A DNA stretch of 64,000 nucleotides from Sabellastarte sp. h YS-2021 (taxonomy: Eukaryota; Annelida; Polychaeta; Sabellida; Sabellidae), in NCBI GenBank assembly GCA_964017235.1, contig OZ024935.1, positions 37,250,125 to 37,314,124 on the forward strand. The letters are read 5' to 3'. Numbering within the stretch: position 1 is the first letter of the stretch; every line of letters starts with the position of its first letter. Under the pieces are notes generated by a model, which ran no database searches, was not told the DNA's origin, and saw only the letters and a program-made list of their open reading frames with translations. A program made the position numbers and the translations under genes. Positions 38,764 through 52,900 of this stretch are shown one piece after another.

Positions 38764-40806
38764 AAGGCACCCCCCAGAAGGCGAATTACAGGCCTGCTGG
38801 GGCCCATATACCACACCAGTAATCACTGCTATACTGGATGTAATTCTAAAACCTATGCAGTCAGATTTAGTAGGTTACAGACTATTTCCTGGCCAAATTT
38901 CAGTATTATAGACCAACATTTACTACTCATTTGGGCTGATTTACATGTATTTTACACCATTTTAACAGCAATATTCGGGTTAAATAATTTCGGTTCAGAC
39001 ATGTAATGCTCCAATTGTGCCTAAAATGTCCTCATTTATGATCAAAACATGTCTGAAATTAAATAGGGGCTTCAAATTATTAACATTATGATATATCTGA
39101 CATCTTCCTCCCATCAGGGGGAGCCAGACCAGCCCCACACCCCGAAACTGAAATTCCAAAATATGGCCCTCGAGTTTGTCAGACAAATGCAATTTAATTC
39201 TATGGTGGAAACTGAGTTTCCTGTGAAAATTTGAGCCAGATCCAACCCATTTAAGGGGTGTTTTGAGCTGAATTTCCAGTTTATGGTAGCCTCGCTACAT
39301 GCACTCCCAATACATGTATTTTGAGCTGGGTATGTATTTCTTAATGAATACACTACTTATTTCTCTTTTAGTGGTGCCCACTCTCGCCAAAATATGGTTT
39401 ACAGCCTTACTTCTGCCTTATTGGTCAAGATATGAGCAAACCTTAAGGCTCCCCCCAGAAGGCGAATTACAGGCCTGCTGGGGCCCATATACCACACCAG
39501 TAATCACTGCTATACTGGATGTAATTCTAAAAGCTATGCAGTCAGATTTAGTAGGTTGCAGACTATTTTCTAGCCGAATTTCAGGATTATAGACCAACAT
39601 TTACTACTCATTTGGGCTGATTTACATGTATTTTACACCATTTTAACAGCAATATTCGGATTAAATAATTTCTGTTCAAACATGTAATGCTCCAATTTTG
39701 CCTAAAATGTCCTCATTTCTGATCAAAACATGTCTGAAATTAAATAAGTGCTGCAGATTGACCACAATATGATATACCTGAAATTACCCCTCATGAGGGG
39801 GGGGCAGACCAGGCCCACACCCCGAAACTGAAATTCCAAATATGGCCCTCGAGTTTGTCAGACAAATGCAATTTAATTCTATGATGAAAACTGAGTTTCC
39901 TGTGAAAATTTGAGCCAGATCCAACCCATTTAAGGGGTGTTTTGAGCTGAATTTAAAGTTTGTGGTACCCTCGCTACATGCACTCCCAGTACATGTATTT
40001 TGAGCTGGGTATGTATTTCTTAATGAATACACTACTTATTTCTCTTTTAGTGGTGCCCACTCTCGCCAAAAATATGGTTTACAGCCTTACTTCTGCCTTA
40101 TTGGTCAAGATATGAGCAAACCTTAGGGCTCCCCCCAGAAGGCGAATTACAGGCCTGCTGGGGCCCATATACCACACCAGTAATCACTGCTATACTGGAT
40201 GTAATTCTAAAACCTATGCAGTCAGATTTAGTAGGTTGCAGACTATTTTCTGGCCAAATTTCAGGATTATAGACCAACATTTACTACTCATTTGGGCTGA
40301 TTTACATGTATTTTACACCATTTTAACAGCAATATTCGGGTTAAATAATTTCGGTTCAGACATGTAATGCTCCAATTGTGCCTAAAATGTCCTCATTTAT
40401 GATCAAAACATGTCTGAAATTAAATAGGGGCTTCAAATTATTAACATTATGATATATCTGACATCTTCCTCCCATCAGGGGGAGCCAGACCAGCCCCACA
40501 CCCCGAAACTGAAATTCCAAAATATGGCCCTCGAGTTTGTCAGACAAATGCAATTTAATTCTATGGTGGAAACTGAGTTTCCTGTGAAAATTTGAGCCAG
40601 ATCCAACCCATTTAAGGGGTGTTTTGAGCTGAATTTCCAGTTTATGGTAGCCTCGCTACATGCACTCCCAATACATGTATTTTGAGCTGGGTATGTATTT
40701 CTTAATGAATACACTACTTATTTCTCTCTCAGTGGTGCCCACTCTCGCCAAAAATATGGTTTACAGCCTTACTTCTGCCTTATTGGTCAAAATATGAGCA
40801 AACCTT

Positions 40807-41486
40807 AAGGCACCCCCCAGAAGGCGAATTACAGGCCTGCTGGGGCCCATATACCACACCAGTAATCACTGCTATACTGGATGTAATTCTAAAACCTATG
40901 CAGTCAGATTTAGTAGGTTACAGACTATTTCCTGGCCAAATTTCAGTATTATAGACCAACATTTACTACTCATTTGGGCTGATTTACATGTATTTTACAC
41001 CATTTTAACAGCAATATTCGGATTAAATAATTTCTGTTCAAACATGTAATGCTCCAATTTTGCCTAAAATGTCCTCATTTCTGATCAAAACATGTCTGAA
41101 ATTAAATAAGTGCTGCAGATTGACCACAATATGATATACCTGAAATTACCCCTCATGAGGGGGGGGCAGACCAGGCCCACACCCCGAAACTGAAATTCCA
41201 AATATGGCCCTCGAGTTTGTCAGACAAATGCAATTTAATTCTATGATGAAAACTGAGTTTCCTGTGAAAATTTGAGCCAGATCCAACCCATTTAAGGGGT
41301 GTTTTGAGCTGAATTTAAAGTTTGTGGTACCCTCGCTACATGCACTCCCAGTACATGTATTTTGAGCTGGGTATGTATTTCTTAATGAATACACTACTTA
41401 TTTCTCTTTTAGTGGTGCCCACTCTCGCCAAAAATATGGTTTACAGCCTTACTTCTGCCTTATTGGTCAAGATATGAGCAAACCTT
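40807..41486. repeat. Reciprocal chimera: B start, A middle
   Basis: The start has aaggca, ggttacag, tttcctgg and cagtatt (type B). From cggattaa onward the unit is type A with ttcaaacatg and an 8 G tract. The other units of this structure start at 43531, 45575, 55793, 58517 and 60561. The change from B to A lies between unit positions 142 and 215, a segment without A/B differences. Confidence 0.88.
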
Positions 41487-42848
41487 AAGGCTCCCCCCAG
41501 AAGGCGAATTACAGGCCTGCTGGGGCCCATATACCACACCAGTAATCACTGCTATACTGGATGTAATTCTAAAACCTATGCAGTCAGATTTAGTAGGTTG
41601 CAGACTATTTTCTGGCCAAATTTCAGGATTATAGACCAACATTTACTACTCATTTGGGCTGATTTACATGTATTTTACACCATTTTAACAGCAATATTCG
41701 GGTTAAATAATTTCGGTTCAGACATGTAATGCTCCAATTGTGCCTAAAATGTCCTCATTTATGATCAAAACATGTCTGAAATTAAATAGGGGCTTCAAAT
41801 TATTAACATTATGATATATCTGACATCTTCCTCCCATCAGGGGGAGCCAGACCAGCCCCACACCCCGAAACTGAAATTCCAAAATATGGCCCTCGAGTTT
41901 GTCAGACAAATGCAATTTAATTCTATGGTGGAAACTGAGTTTCCTGTGAAAATTTGAGCCAGATCCAACCCATTTAAGGGGTGTTTTGAGCTGAATTTCC
42001 AGTTTATGGTAGCCTCGCTACATGCACTCCCAATACATGTATTTTGAGCTGGGTATGTATTTCTTAATGAATACACTACTTATTTCTCTTTTAGTGGTGC
42101 CCACTCTCGCCAAAATATGGTTTACAGCCTTACTTCTGCCTTATTGGTCAAGATATGAGCAAACCTTAAGGCTCCCCCCAGAAGGCGAATTACAGGCCTG
42201 CTGGGGCCCATATACCACACCAGTAATCACTGCTATACTGGATGTAATTCTAAAAGCTATGCAGTCAGATTTAGTAGGTTGCAGACTATTTTCTAGCCGA
42301 ATTTCAGGATTATAGACCAACATTTACTACTCATTTGGGCTGATTTACATGTATTTTACACCATTTTAACAGCAATATTCGGATTAAATAATTTCTGTTC
42401 AAACATGTAATGCTCCAATTTTGCCTAAAATGTCCTCATTTCTGATCAAAACATGTCTGAAATTAAATAAGTGCTGCAGATTGACCACAATATGATATAC
42501 CTGAAATTACCCCTCATGAGGGGGGGGGCAGACCAGGCCCACACCCCGAAACTGAAATTCCAAATATGGCCCTCGAGTTTGTCAGACAAATGCAATTTAA
42601 TTCTATGATGAAAACTGAGTTTCCTGTGAAAATTTGAGCCAGATCCAACCCATTTAAGGGGTGTTTTGAGCTGAATTTAAAGTTTGTGGTACCCTCGCTA
42701 CATGCACTCCCAGTACATGTATTTTGAGCTGGGTATGTATTTCTTAATGAATACACTACTTATTTCTCTTTTAGTGGTGCCCACTCTCGCCAAAAATATG
42801 GTTTACAGCCTTACTTCTGCCTTATTGGTCAAGATATGAGCAAACCTT

Positions 42849-45800
42849 AGGGCTCCCCCCAGAAGGCGAATTACAGGCCTGCTGGGGCCCATATACCACA
42901 CCAGTAATCACTGCTATACTGGATGTAATTCTAAAACCTATGCAGTCAGATTTAGTAGGTTGCAGACTATTTTCTGGCCAAATTTCAGGATTATAGACCA
43001 ACATTTACTACTCATTTGGGCTGATTTACATGTATTTTACACCATTTTAACAGCAATATTCGGGTTAAATAATTTCGGTTCAGACATGTAATGCTCCAAT
43101 TGTGCCTAAAATGTCCTCATTTATGATCAAAACATGTCTGAAATTAAATAGGGGCTTCAAATTATTAACATTATGATATATCTGACATCTTCCTCCCATC
43201 AGGGGGAGCCAGACCAGCCCCACACCCCGAAACTGAAATTCCAAAATATGGCCCTCGAGTTTGTCAGACAAATGCAATTTAATTCTATGGTGGAAACTGA
43301 GTTTCCTGTGAAAATTTGAGCCAGATCCAACCCATTTAAGGGGTGTTTTGAGCTGAATTTCCAGTTTATGGTAGCCTCGCTACATGCACTCCCAATACAT
43401 GTATTTTGAGCTGGGTATGTATTTCTTAATGAATACACTACTTATTTCTCTCTCAGTGGTGCCCACTCTCGCCAAAAATATGGTTTACAGCCTTACTTCT
43501 GCCTTATTGGTCAAAATATGAGCAAACCTTAAGGCACCCCCCAGAAGGCGAATTACAGGCCTGCTGGGGCCCATATACCACACCAGTAATCACTGCTATA
43601 CTGGATGTAATTCTAAAACCTATGCAGTCAGATTTAGTAGGTTACAGACTATTTCCTGGCCAAATTTCAGTATTATAGACCAACATTTACTACTCATTTG
43701 GGCTGATTTACATGTATTTTACACCATTTTAACAGCAATATTCGGATTAAATAATTTCTGTTCAAACATGTAATGCTCCAATTTTGCCTAAAATGTCCTC
43801 ATTTCTGATCAAAACATGTCTGAAATTAAATAAGTGCTGCAGATTGACCACAATATGATATACCTGAAATTACCCCTCATGAGGGGGGGGGCAGACCAGG
43901 CCCACACCCCGAAACTGAAATTCCAAATATGGCCCTCGAGTTTGTCAGACAAATGCAATTTAATTCTATGATGAAAACTGAGTTTCCTGTGAAAATTTGA
44001 GCCAGATCCAACCCATTTAAGGGGTGTTTTGAGCTGAATTTAAAGTTTGTGGTACCCTCGCTACATGCACTCCCAGTACATGTATTTTGAGCTGGGTATG
44101 TATTTCTTAATGAATACACTACTTATTTCTCTTTTAGTGGTGCCCACTCTCGCCAAAAATATGGTTTACAGCCTTACTTCTGCCTTATTGGTCAAGATAT
44201 GAGCAAACCTTAAGGCTCCCCCCAGAAGGCGAATTACAGGCCTGCTGGGGCCCATATACCACACCAGTAATCACTGCTATACTGGATGTAATTCTAAAAC
44301 CTATGCAGTCAGATTTAGTAGGTTGCAGACTATTTTCTAGCCGAATTTCAGGATTATAGACCAACATTTACTACTCATTTGGGCTGATTTACATGTATTT
44401 TACACCATTTTAACAGCAATATTCGGATTAAATAATTTCTGTTCAAACATGTAATGCTCCAATTTTGCCTAAAATGTCCTCATTTCTGATCAAAACATGT
44501 CTGAAATTAAATAAGTGCTGCAGATTGACCACAATATGATATACCTGAAATTACCCCTCATGAGGGGGGGGGCAGACCAGGCCCACACCCCGAAACTGAA
44601 ATTCCAAATATGGCCCTCGAGTTTGTCAGACAAATGCAATTTAATTCTATGATGAAAACTGAGTTTCCTGTGAAAATTTGAGCCAGATCCAACCCATTTA
44701 AGGGGTGTTTTGAGCTGAATTTAAAGTTTGTGGTACCCTCGCTACATGCACTCCCAGTACATGTATTTTGAGCTGGGTATGTATTTCTTAATGAATACAC
44801 TACTTATTTCTCTTTTAGTGGTGCCCACTCTCGCCAAAAATATGGTTTACAGCCTTACTTCTGCCTTATTGGTCAAGATATGAGCAAACCTTAGGGCTCC
44901 CCCCAGAAGGCGAATTACAGGCCTGCTGGGGCCCATATACCACACCAGTAATCACTGCTATACTGGATGTAATTCTAAAACCTATGCAGTCAGATTTAGT
45001 AGGTTGCAGACTATTTTCTGGCCAAATTTCAGGATTATAGACCAACATTTACTACTCATTTGGGCTGATTTACATGTATTTTACACCATTTTAACAGCAA
45101 TATTCGGGTTAAATAATTTCGGTTCAGACATGTAATGCTCCAATTGTGCCTAAAATGTCCTCATTTATGATCAAAACATGTCTGAAATTAAATAGGGGCT
45201 TCAAATTATTAACATTATGATATATCTGACATCTTCCTCCCATCAGGGGGAGCCAGACCAGCCCCACACCCCGAAACTGAAATTCCAAAATATGGCCCTC
45301 GAGTTTGTCAGACAAATGCAATTTAATTCTATGGTGGAAACTGAGTTTCCTGTGAAAATTTGAGCCAGATCCAACCCATTTAAGGGGTGTTTTGAGCTGA
45401 ATTTCCAGTTTATGGTAGCCTCGCTACATGCACTCCCAATACATGTATTTTGAGCTGGGTATGTATTTCTTAATGAATACACTACTTATTTCTCTCTCAG
45501 TGGTGCCCACTCTCGCCAAAAATATGGTTTACAGCCTTACTTCTGCCTTATTGGTCAAAATATGAGCAAACCTTAAGGCACCCCCCAGAAGGCGAATTAC
45601 AGGCCTGCTGGGGCCCATATACCACACCAGTAATCACTGCTATACTGGATGTAATTCTAAAACCTATGCAGTCAGATTTAGTAGGTTACAGACTATTTCC
45701 TGGCCAAATTTCAGTATTATAGACCAACATTTACTACTCATTTGGGCTGATTTACATGTATTTTACACCATTTTAACAGCAATATTCGGATTAAATAATT

Positions 45801-46255
45801 TCTGTTCAAACATGTAATGCTCCAATTTTGCCTAAAATGTCCTCATTTCTGATCAAAACATGTCTGAAATTAAATAAGTGCTGCAGATTGACCACAATAT
45901 GATATACCTGAAATTACCCCTCATGAGGGGGGGGGCAGACCAGGCCCACACCCCGAAACTGAAATTCCAAATATGGCCCTCGAGTTTGTCAGACAAATGC
46001 AATTTAATTCTATGATGAAAACTGAGTTTCCTGTGAAAATTTGAGCCAGATCCAACCCATTTAAGGGGTGTTTTGAGCTGAATTTAAAGTTTGTGGTACC
46101 CTCGCTACATGCACTCCCAGTACATGTATTTTGAGCTGGGTATGTATTTCTTAATGAATACACTACTTATTTCTCTTTTAGTGGTGCCCACTCTCGCCAA
46201 AAATATGGTTTACAGCCTTACTTCTGCCTTATTGGTCAAGATATGAGCAAACCTT
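42849..46255. repeat. HOR trimers: W/B, B/A, RL'/A
   Basis: Units 42849, 43531 and 44212 are W/B, B/A and RL'/A. They are repeated as 44893, 45575 and 46256 at offset 2,044; the last of these (46,256-46,937) lies just outside this span and is the junction unit. The same trimer recurs in copy 2 at 57835, 58517 and 59198. Both RL' units lack the four-A variant that precedes full RL units. Confidence 0.85.
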
Positions 46256-46937
46256 AAGGCTCCCCCCAGAAGGCGAATTACAGGCCTGCTGGGGCCCATA
46301 TACCACACCAGTAATCACTGCTATACTGGATGTAATTCTAAAACCTATGCAGTCAGATTTAGTAGGTTGCAGACTATTTTCTAGCCGAATTTCAGGATTA
46401 TAGACCAACATTTACTACTCATTTGGGCTGATTTACATGTATTTTACACCATTTTAACAGCAATATTCGGATTAAATAATTTCTGTTCAAACATGTAATG
46501 CTCCAATTTTGCCTAAAATGTCCTCATTTCTGATCAAAACATGTCTGAAATTAAATAAGTGCTGCAGATTGACCACAATATGATATACCTGAAATTACCC
46601 CTCATGAGGGGGGGGGGCAGACCAGGCCCACACCCCGAAACTGAAATTCCAAATATGGCCCTCGAGTTTGTCAGACAAATGCAATTTAATTCTATGATGA
46701 AAACTGAGTTTCCTGTGAAAATTTGAGCCAGATCCAACCCATTTAAGGGGTGTTTTGAGCTGAATTTAAAGTTTGTGGTACCCTCGCTACATGCACTCCC
46801 AGTACATGTATTTTGAGCTGGGTATGTATTTCTTAATGAATACACTACTTATTTCTCTTTTAGTGGTGCCCACTCTCGCCAAAAATATGGTTTACAGCCT
46901 TACTTCTGCCTTATTGGTCAAGATATGAGCAAACCTT
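46256..46937. repeat. Chimeric unit at the superblock junction
   Basis: Its start is RL' (aaacctatg with ctagccgaat, five-A run before it), as in units 44212 and 59198, which follow the same B/A neighbour. Its middle has a 10 G tract followed by a W/B unit with the gaaaaatgc variant, as in unit 33308 at the head of copy 1. The unit therefore joins the end pattern of copy 1 to the beginning pattern of copy 2, with the switch somewhere between about 46,386 and 46,608. Confidence 0.7.
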
Positions 46938-49900
46938 AGGGCTCCCCCCAGAAGGCGAATTACAGGCCTGCTGGGGCCCATATACCACACCAGTAATCAC
47001 TGCTATACTGGATGTAATTCTAAAACCTATGCAGTCAGATTTAGTAGGTTGCAGACTATTTTCTGGCCAAATTTCAGGATTATAGACCAACATTTACTAC
47101 TCATTTGGGCTGATTTACATGTATTTTACACCATTTTAACAGCAATATTCGGGTTAAATAATTTCGGTTCAGACATGTAATGCTCCAATTGTGCCTAAAA
47201 TGTCCTCATTTATGATCAAAACATGTCTGAAATTAAATAGGGGCTTCAAATTATTAACATTATGATATATCTGACATCTTCCTCCCATCAGGGGGAGCCA
47301 GACCAGCCCCACACCCCGAAACTGAAATTCCAAAATATGGCCCTCGAGTTTGTCAGAAAAATGCAATTTAATTCTATGGTGGAAACTGAGTTTCCTGTGA
47401 AAATTTGAGCCAGATCCAACCCATTTAAGGGGTGTTTTGAGCTGAATTTCCAGTTTATGGTAGCCTCGCTACATGCACTCCCAATACATGTATTTTGAGC
47501 TGGGTATGTATTTCTTAATGAATACACTACTTATTTCTCTTTTAGTGGTGCCCACTCTCGCCAAAATATGGTTTACAGCCTTACTTCTGCCTTATTGGTC
47601 AAGATATGAGCAAACCTTAAGGCTCCCCCCAGAAGGCGAATTACAGGCCTGCTGGGGCCCATATACCACACCAGTAATCACTGCTATACTGGATGTAATT
47701 CTAAAAGCTATGCAGTCAGATTTAGTAGGTTGCAGACTATTTTCTAGCCGAATTTCAGGATTATAGACCAACATTTACTACTCATTTGGGCTGATTTACA
47801 TGTATTTTACACCATTTTAACAGCAATATTCGGATTAAATAATTTCTGTTCAAACATGTAATGCTCCAATTTTGCCTAAAATGTCCTCATTTCTGATCAA
47901 AACATGTCTGAAATTAAATAAGTGCTGCAGATTGACCACAATATGATATACCTGAAATTACCCCTCATGAGGGGGGGGGGGGCAGACCAGGCCCACACCC
48001 CGAAACTGAAATTCCAAATATGGCCCTCGAGTTTGTCAGACAAATGCAATTTAATTCTATGATGAAAACTGAGTTTCCTGTGAAAATTTGAGCCAGATCC
48101 AACCCATTTAAGGGGTGTTTTGAGCTGAATTTAAAGTTTGTGGTACCCTCGCTACATGCACTCCCAGTACATGTATTTTGAGCTGGGTATGTATTTCTTA
48201 ATGAATACACTACTTATTTCTCTTTTAGTGGTGCCCACTCTCGCCAAAAATATGGTTTACAGCCTTACTTCTGCCTTATTGGTCAAGATATGAGCAAACC
48301 TTAGGGCTCCCCCCAGAAGGCGAATTACAGGCCTGCTGGGGCCCATATACCACACCAGTAATCACTGCTATACTGGATGTAATTCTAAAACCTATGCAGT
48401 CAGATTTAGTAGGTTGCAGACTATTTTCTGGCCAAATTTCAGGATTATAGACCAACATTTACTACTCATTTGGGCTGATTTACATGTATTTTACACCATT
48501 TTAACAGCAATATTCGGGTTAAATAATTTCGGTTCAGACATGTAATGCTCCAATTGTGCCTAAAATGTCCTCATTTATGATCAAAACATGTCTGAAATTA
48601 AATAGGGGCTTCAAATTATTAACATTATGATATATCTGACATCTTCCTCCCATCAGGGGGAGCCAGACCAGCCCCACACCCCGAAACTGAAATTCCAAAA
48701 TATGGCCCTCGAGTTTGTCAGAAAAATGCAATTTAATTCTATGGTGGAAACTGAGTTTCCTGTGAAAATTTGAGCCAGATCCAACCCATTTAAGGGGTGT
48801 TTTGAGCTGAATTTCCAGTTTATGGTAGCCTCGCTACATGCACTCCCAATACATGTATTTTGAGCTGGGTATGTATTTCTTAATGAATACACTACTTATT
48901 TCTCTTTTAGTGGTGCCCACTCTCGCCAAAATATGGTTTACAGCCTTACTTCTGCCTTATTGGTCAAGATATGAGCAAACCTTAAGGCTCCCCCCAGAAG
49001 GCGAATTACAGGCCTGCTGGGGCCCATATACCACACCAGTAATCACTGCTATACTGGATGTAATTCTAAAAGCTATGCAGTCAGATTTAGTAGGTTGCAG
49101 ACTATTTTCTAGCCGAATTTCAGGATTATAGACCAACATTTACTACTCATTTGGGCTGATTTACATGTATTTTACACCATTTTAACAGCAATATTCGGAT
49201 TAAATAATTTCTGTTCAAACATGTAATGCTCCAATTTTGCCTAAAATGTCCTCATTTCTGATCAAAACATGTCTGAAATTAAATAAGTGCTGCAGATTGA
49301 CCACAATATGATATACCTGAAATTACCCCTCATGAGGGGGGGGGCAGACCAGGCCCACACCCCGAAACTGAAATTCCAAATATGGCCCTCGAGTTTGTCA
49401 GACAAATGCAATTTAATTCTATGATGAAAACTGAGTTTCCTGTGAAAATTTGAGCCAGATCCAACCCATTTAAGGGGTGTTTTGAGCTGAATTTAAAGTT
49501 TGTGGTACCCTCGCTACATGCACTCCCAGTACATGTATTTTGAGCTGGGTATGTATTTCTTAATGAATACACTACTTATTTCTCTTTTAGTGGTGCCCAC
49601 TCTCGCCAAAAATATGGTTTACAGCCTTACTTCTGCCTTATTGGTCAAGATATGAGCAAACCTTAGGGCTCCCCCCAGAAGGCGAATTACAGGCCTGCTG
49701 GGGCCCATATACCACACCAGTAATCACTGCTATACTGGATGTAATTCTAAAACCTATGCAGTCAGATTTAGTAGGTTGCAGACTATTTTCTGGCCAAATT
49801 TCAGGATTATAGACCAACATTTACTACTCATTTGGGCTGATTTACATGTATTTTACACCATTTTAACAGCAATATTCGGGTTAAATAATTTCGGTTCAGA

Positions 49901-52900
49901 CATGTAATGCTCCAATTGTGCCTAAAATGTCCTCATTTATGATCAAAACATGTCTGAAATTAAATAGGGGCTTCAAATTATTAACATTATGATATATCTG
50001 ACATCTTCCTCCCATCAGGGGGAGCCAGACCAGCCCCACACCCCGAAACTGAAATTCCAAAATATGGCCCTCGAGTTTGTCAGAAAAATGCAATTTAATT
50101 CTATGGTGGAAACTGAGTTTCCTGTGAAAATTTGAGCCAGATCCAACCCATTTAAGGGGTGTTTTGAGCTGAATTTCCAGTTTATGGTAGCCTCGCTACA
50201 TGCACTCCCAATACATGTATTTTGAGCTGGGTATGTATTTCTTAATGAATACACTACTTATTTCTCTTTTAGTGGTGCCCACTCTCGCCAAAATATGGTT
50301 TACAGCCTTACTTCTGCCTTATTGGTCAAGATATGAGCAAACCTTAAGGCTCCCCCCAGAAGGCGAATTACAGGCCTGCTGGGGCCCATATACCACACCA
50401 GTAATCACTGCTATACTGGATGTAATTCTAAAAGCTATGCAGTCAGATTTAGTAGGTTGCAGACTATTTTCTAGCCGAATTTCAGGATTATAGACCAACA
50501 TTTACTACTCATTTGGGCTGATTTACATGTATTTTACACCATTTTAACAGCAATATTCGGATTAAATAATTTCTGTTCAAACATGTAATGCTCCAATTTT
50601 GCCTAAAATGTCCTCATTTCTGATCAAAACATGTCTGAAATTAAATAAGTGCTGCAGATTGACCACAATATGATATACCTGAAATTACCCCTCATGAGGG
50701 GGGGGGGCAGACCAGGCCCACACCCCGAAACTGAAATTCCAAATATGGCCCTCGAGTTTGTCAGACAAATGCAATTTAATTCTATGATGAAAACTGAGTT
50801 TCCTGTGAAAATTTGAGCCAGATCCAACCCATTTAAGGGGTGTTTTGAGCTGAATTTAAAGTTTGTGGTACCCTCGCTACATGCACTCCCAGTACATGTA
50901 TTTTGAGCTGGGTATGTATTTCTTAATGAATACACTACTTATTTCTCTTTTAGTGGTGCCCACTCTCGCCAAAAATATGGTTTACAGCCTTACTTCTGCC
51001 TTATTGGTCAAGATATGAGCAAACCTTAGGGCTCCCCCCAGAAGGCGAATTACAGGCCTGCTGGGGCCCATATACCACACCAGTAATCACTGCTATACTG
51101 GATGTAATTCTAAAACCTATGCAGTCAGATTTAGTAGGTTGCAGACTATTTTCTGGCCAAATTTCAGGATTATAGACCAACATTTACTACTCATTTGGGC
51201 TGATTTACATGTATTTTACACCATTTTAACAGCAATATTCGGGTTAAATAATTTCGGTTCAGACATGTAATGCTCCAATTGTGCCTAAAATGTCCTCATT
51301 TATGATCAAAACATGTCTGAAATTAAATAGGGGCTTCAAATTATTAACATTATGATATATCTGACATCTTCCTCCCATCAGGGGGAGCCAGACCAGCCCC
51401 ACACCCCGAAACTGAAATTCCAAAATATGGCCCTCGAGTTTGTCAGACAAATGCAATTTAATTCTATGGTGGAAACTGAGTTTCCTGTGAAAATTTGAGC
51501 CAGATCCAACCCATTTAAGGGGTGTTTTGAGCTGAATTTCCAGTTTATGGTAGCCTCGCTACATGCACTCCCAATACATGTATTTTGAGCTGGGTATGTA
51601 TTTCTTAATGAATACACTACTTATTTCTCTTTTAGTGGTGCCCACTCTCGCCAAAATATGGTTTACAGCCTTACTTCTGCCTTATTGGTCAAGATATGAG
51701 CAAACCTTAAGGCTCCCCCCAGAAGGCGAATTACAGGCCTGCTGGGGCCCATATACCACACCAGTAATCACTGCTATACTGGATGTAATTCTAAAAGCTA
51801 TGCAGTCAGATTTAGTAGGTTGCAGACTATTTTCTAGCCGAATTTCAGGATTATAGACCAACATTTACTACTCATTTGGGCTGATTTACATGTATTTTAC
51901 ACCATTTTAACAGCAATATTCGGATTAAATAATTTCTGTTCAAACATGTAATGCTCCAATTTTGCCTAAAATGTCCTCATTTCTGATCAAAACATGTCTG
52001 AAATTAAATAAGTGCTGCAGATTGACCACAATATGATATACCTGAAATTACCCCTCATGAGGGGGGGGCAGACCAGGCCCACACCCCGAAACTGAAATTC
52101 CAAATATGGCCCTCGAGTTTGTCAGACAAATGCAATTTAATTCTATGATGAAAACTGAGTTTCCTGTGAAAATTTGAGCCAGATCCAACCCATTTAAGGG
52201 GTGTTTTGAGCTGAATTTAAAGTTTGTGGTACCCTCGCTACATGCACTCCCAGTACATGTATTTTGAGCTGGGTATGTATTTCTTAATGAATACACTACT
52301 TATTTCTCTTTTAGTGGTGCCCACTCTCGCCAAAAATATGGTTTACAGCCTTACTTCTGCCTTATTGGTCAAGATATGAGCAAACCTTAGGGCTCCCCCC
52401 AGAAGGCGAATTACAGGCCTGCTGGGGCCCATATACCACACCAGTAATCACTGCTATACTGGATGTAATTCTAAAACCTATGCAGTCAGATTTAGTAGGT
52501 TGCAGACTATTTTCTGGCCAAATTTCAGGATTATAGACCAACATTTACTACTCATTTGGGCTGATTTACATGTATTTTACACCATTTTAACAGCAATATT
52601 CGGGTTAAATAATTTCGGTTCAGACATGTAATGCTCCAATTGTGCCTAAAATGTCCTCATTTATGATCAAAACATGTCTGAAATTAAATAGGGGCTTCAA
52701 ATTATTAACATTATGATATATCTGACATCTTCCTCCCATCAGGGGGAGCCAGACCAGCCCCACACCCCGAAACTGAAATTCCAAAATATGGCCCTCGAGT
52801 TTGTCAGACAAATGCAATTTAATTCTATGGTGGAAACTGAGTTTCCTGTGAAAATTTGAGCCAGATCCAACCCATTTAAGGGGTGTTTTGAGCTGAATTT

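Larger units (their letters stand above)
33660..45927. repeat. Superblock copy 1 (18 unit lengths)
   Basis: Measured from the 10 G tract of unit 33308 to the 9 G tract of unit 45575. The order of starts, middles, end variants and G-tract lengths is repeated downstream. Units 33990-38082 match 46938-51028 at offset 12,948, then 12,946 after the 14/12 G tract. The middle of unit 38764 through unit 45575 matches 53750 through 60561 at a constant offset of 14,986. The rare features shared are the B-start/A-middle chimeras, the RL' starts, the agggct starts, and the 8, 9 and 10 G tracts in the same places. Identity beyond these diagnostics was not computed. Confidence 0.82.
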
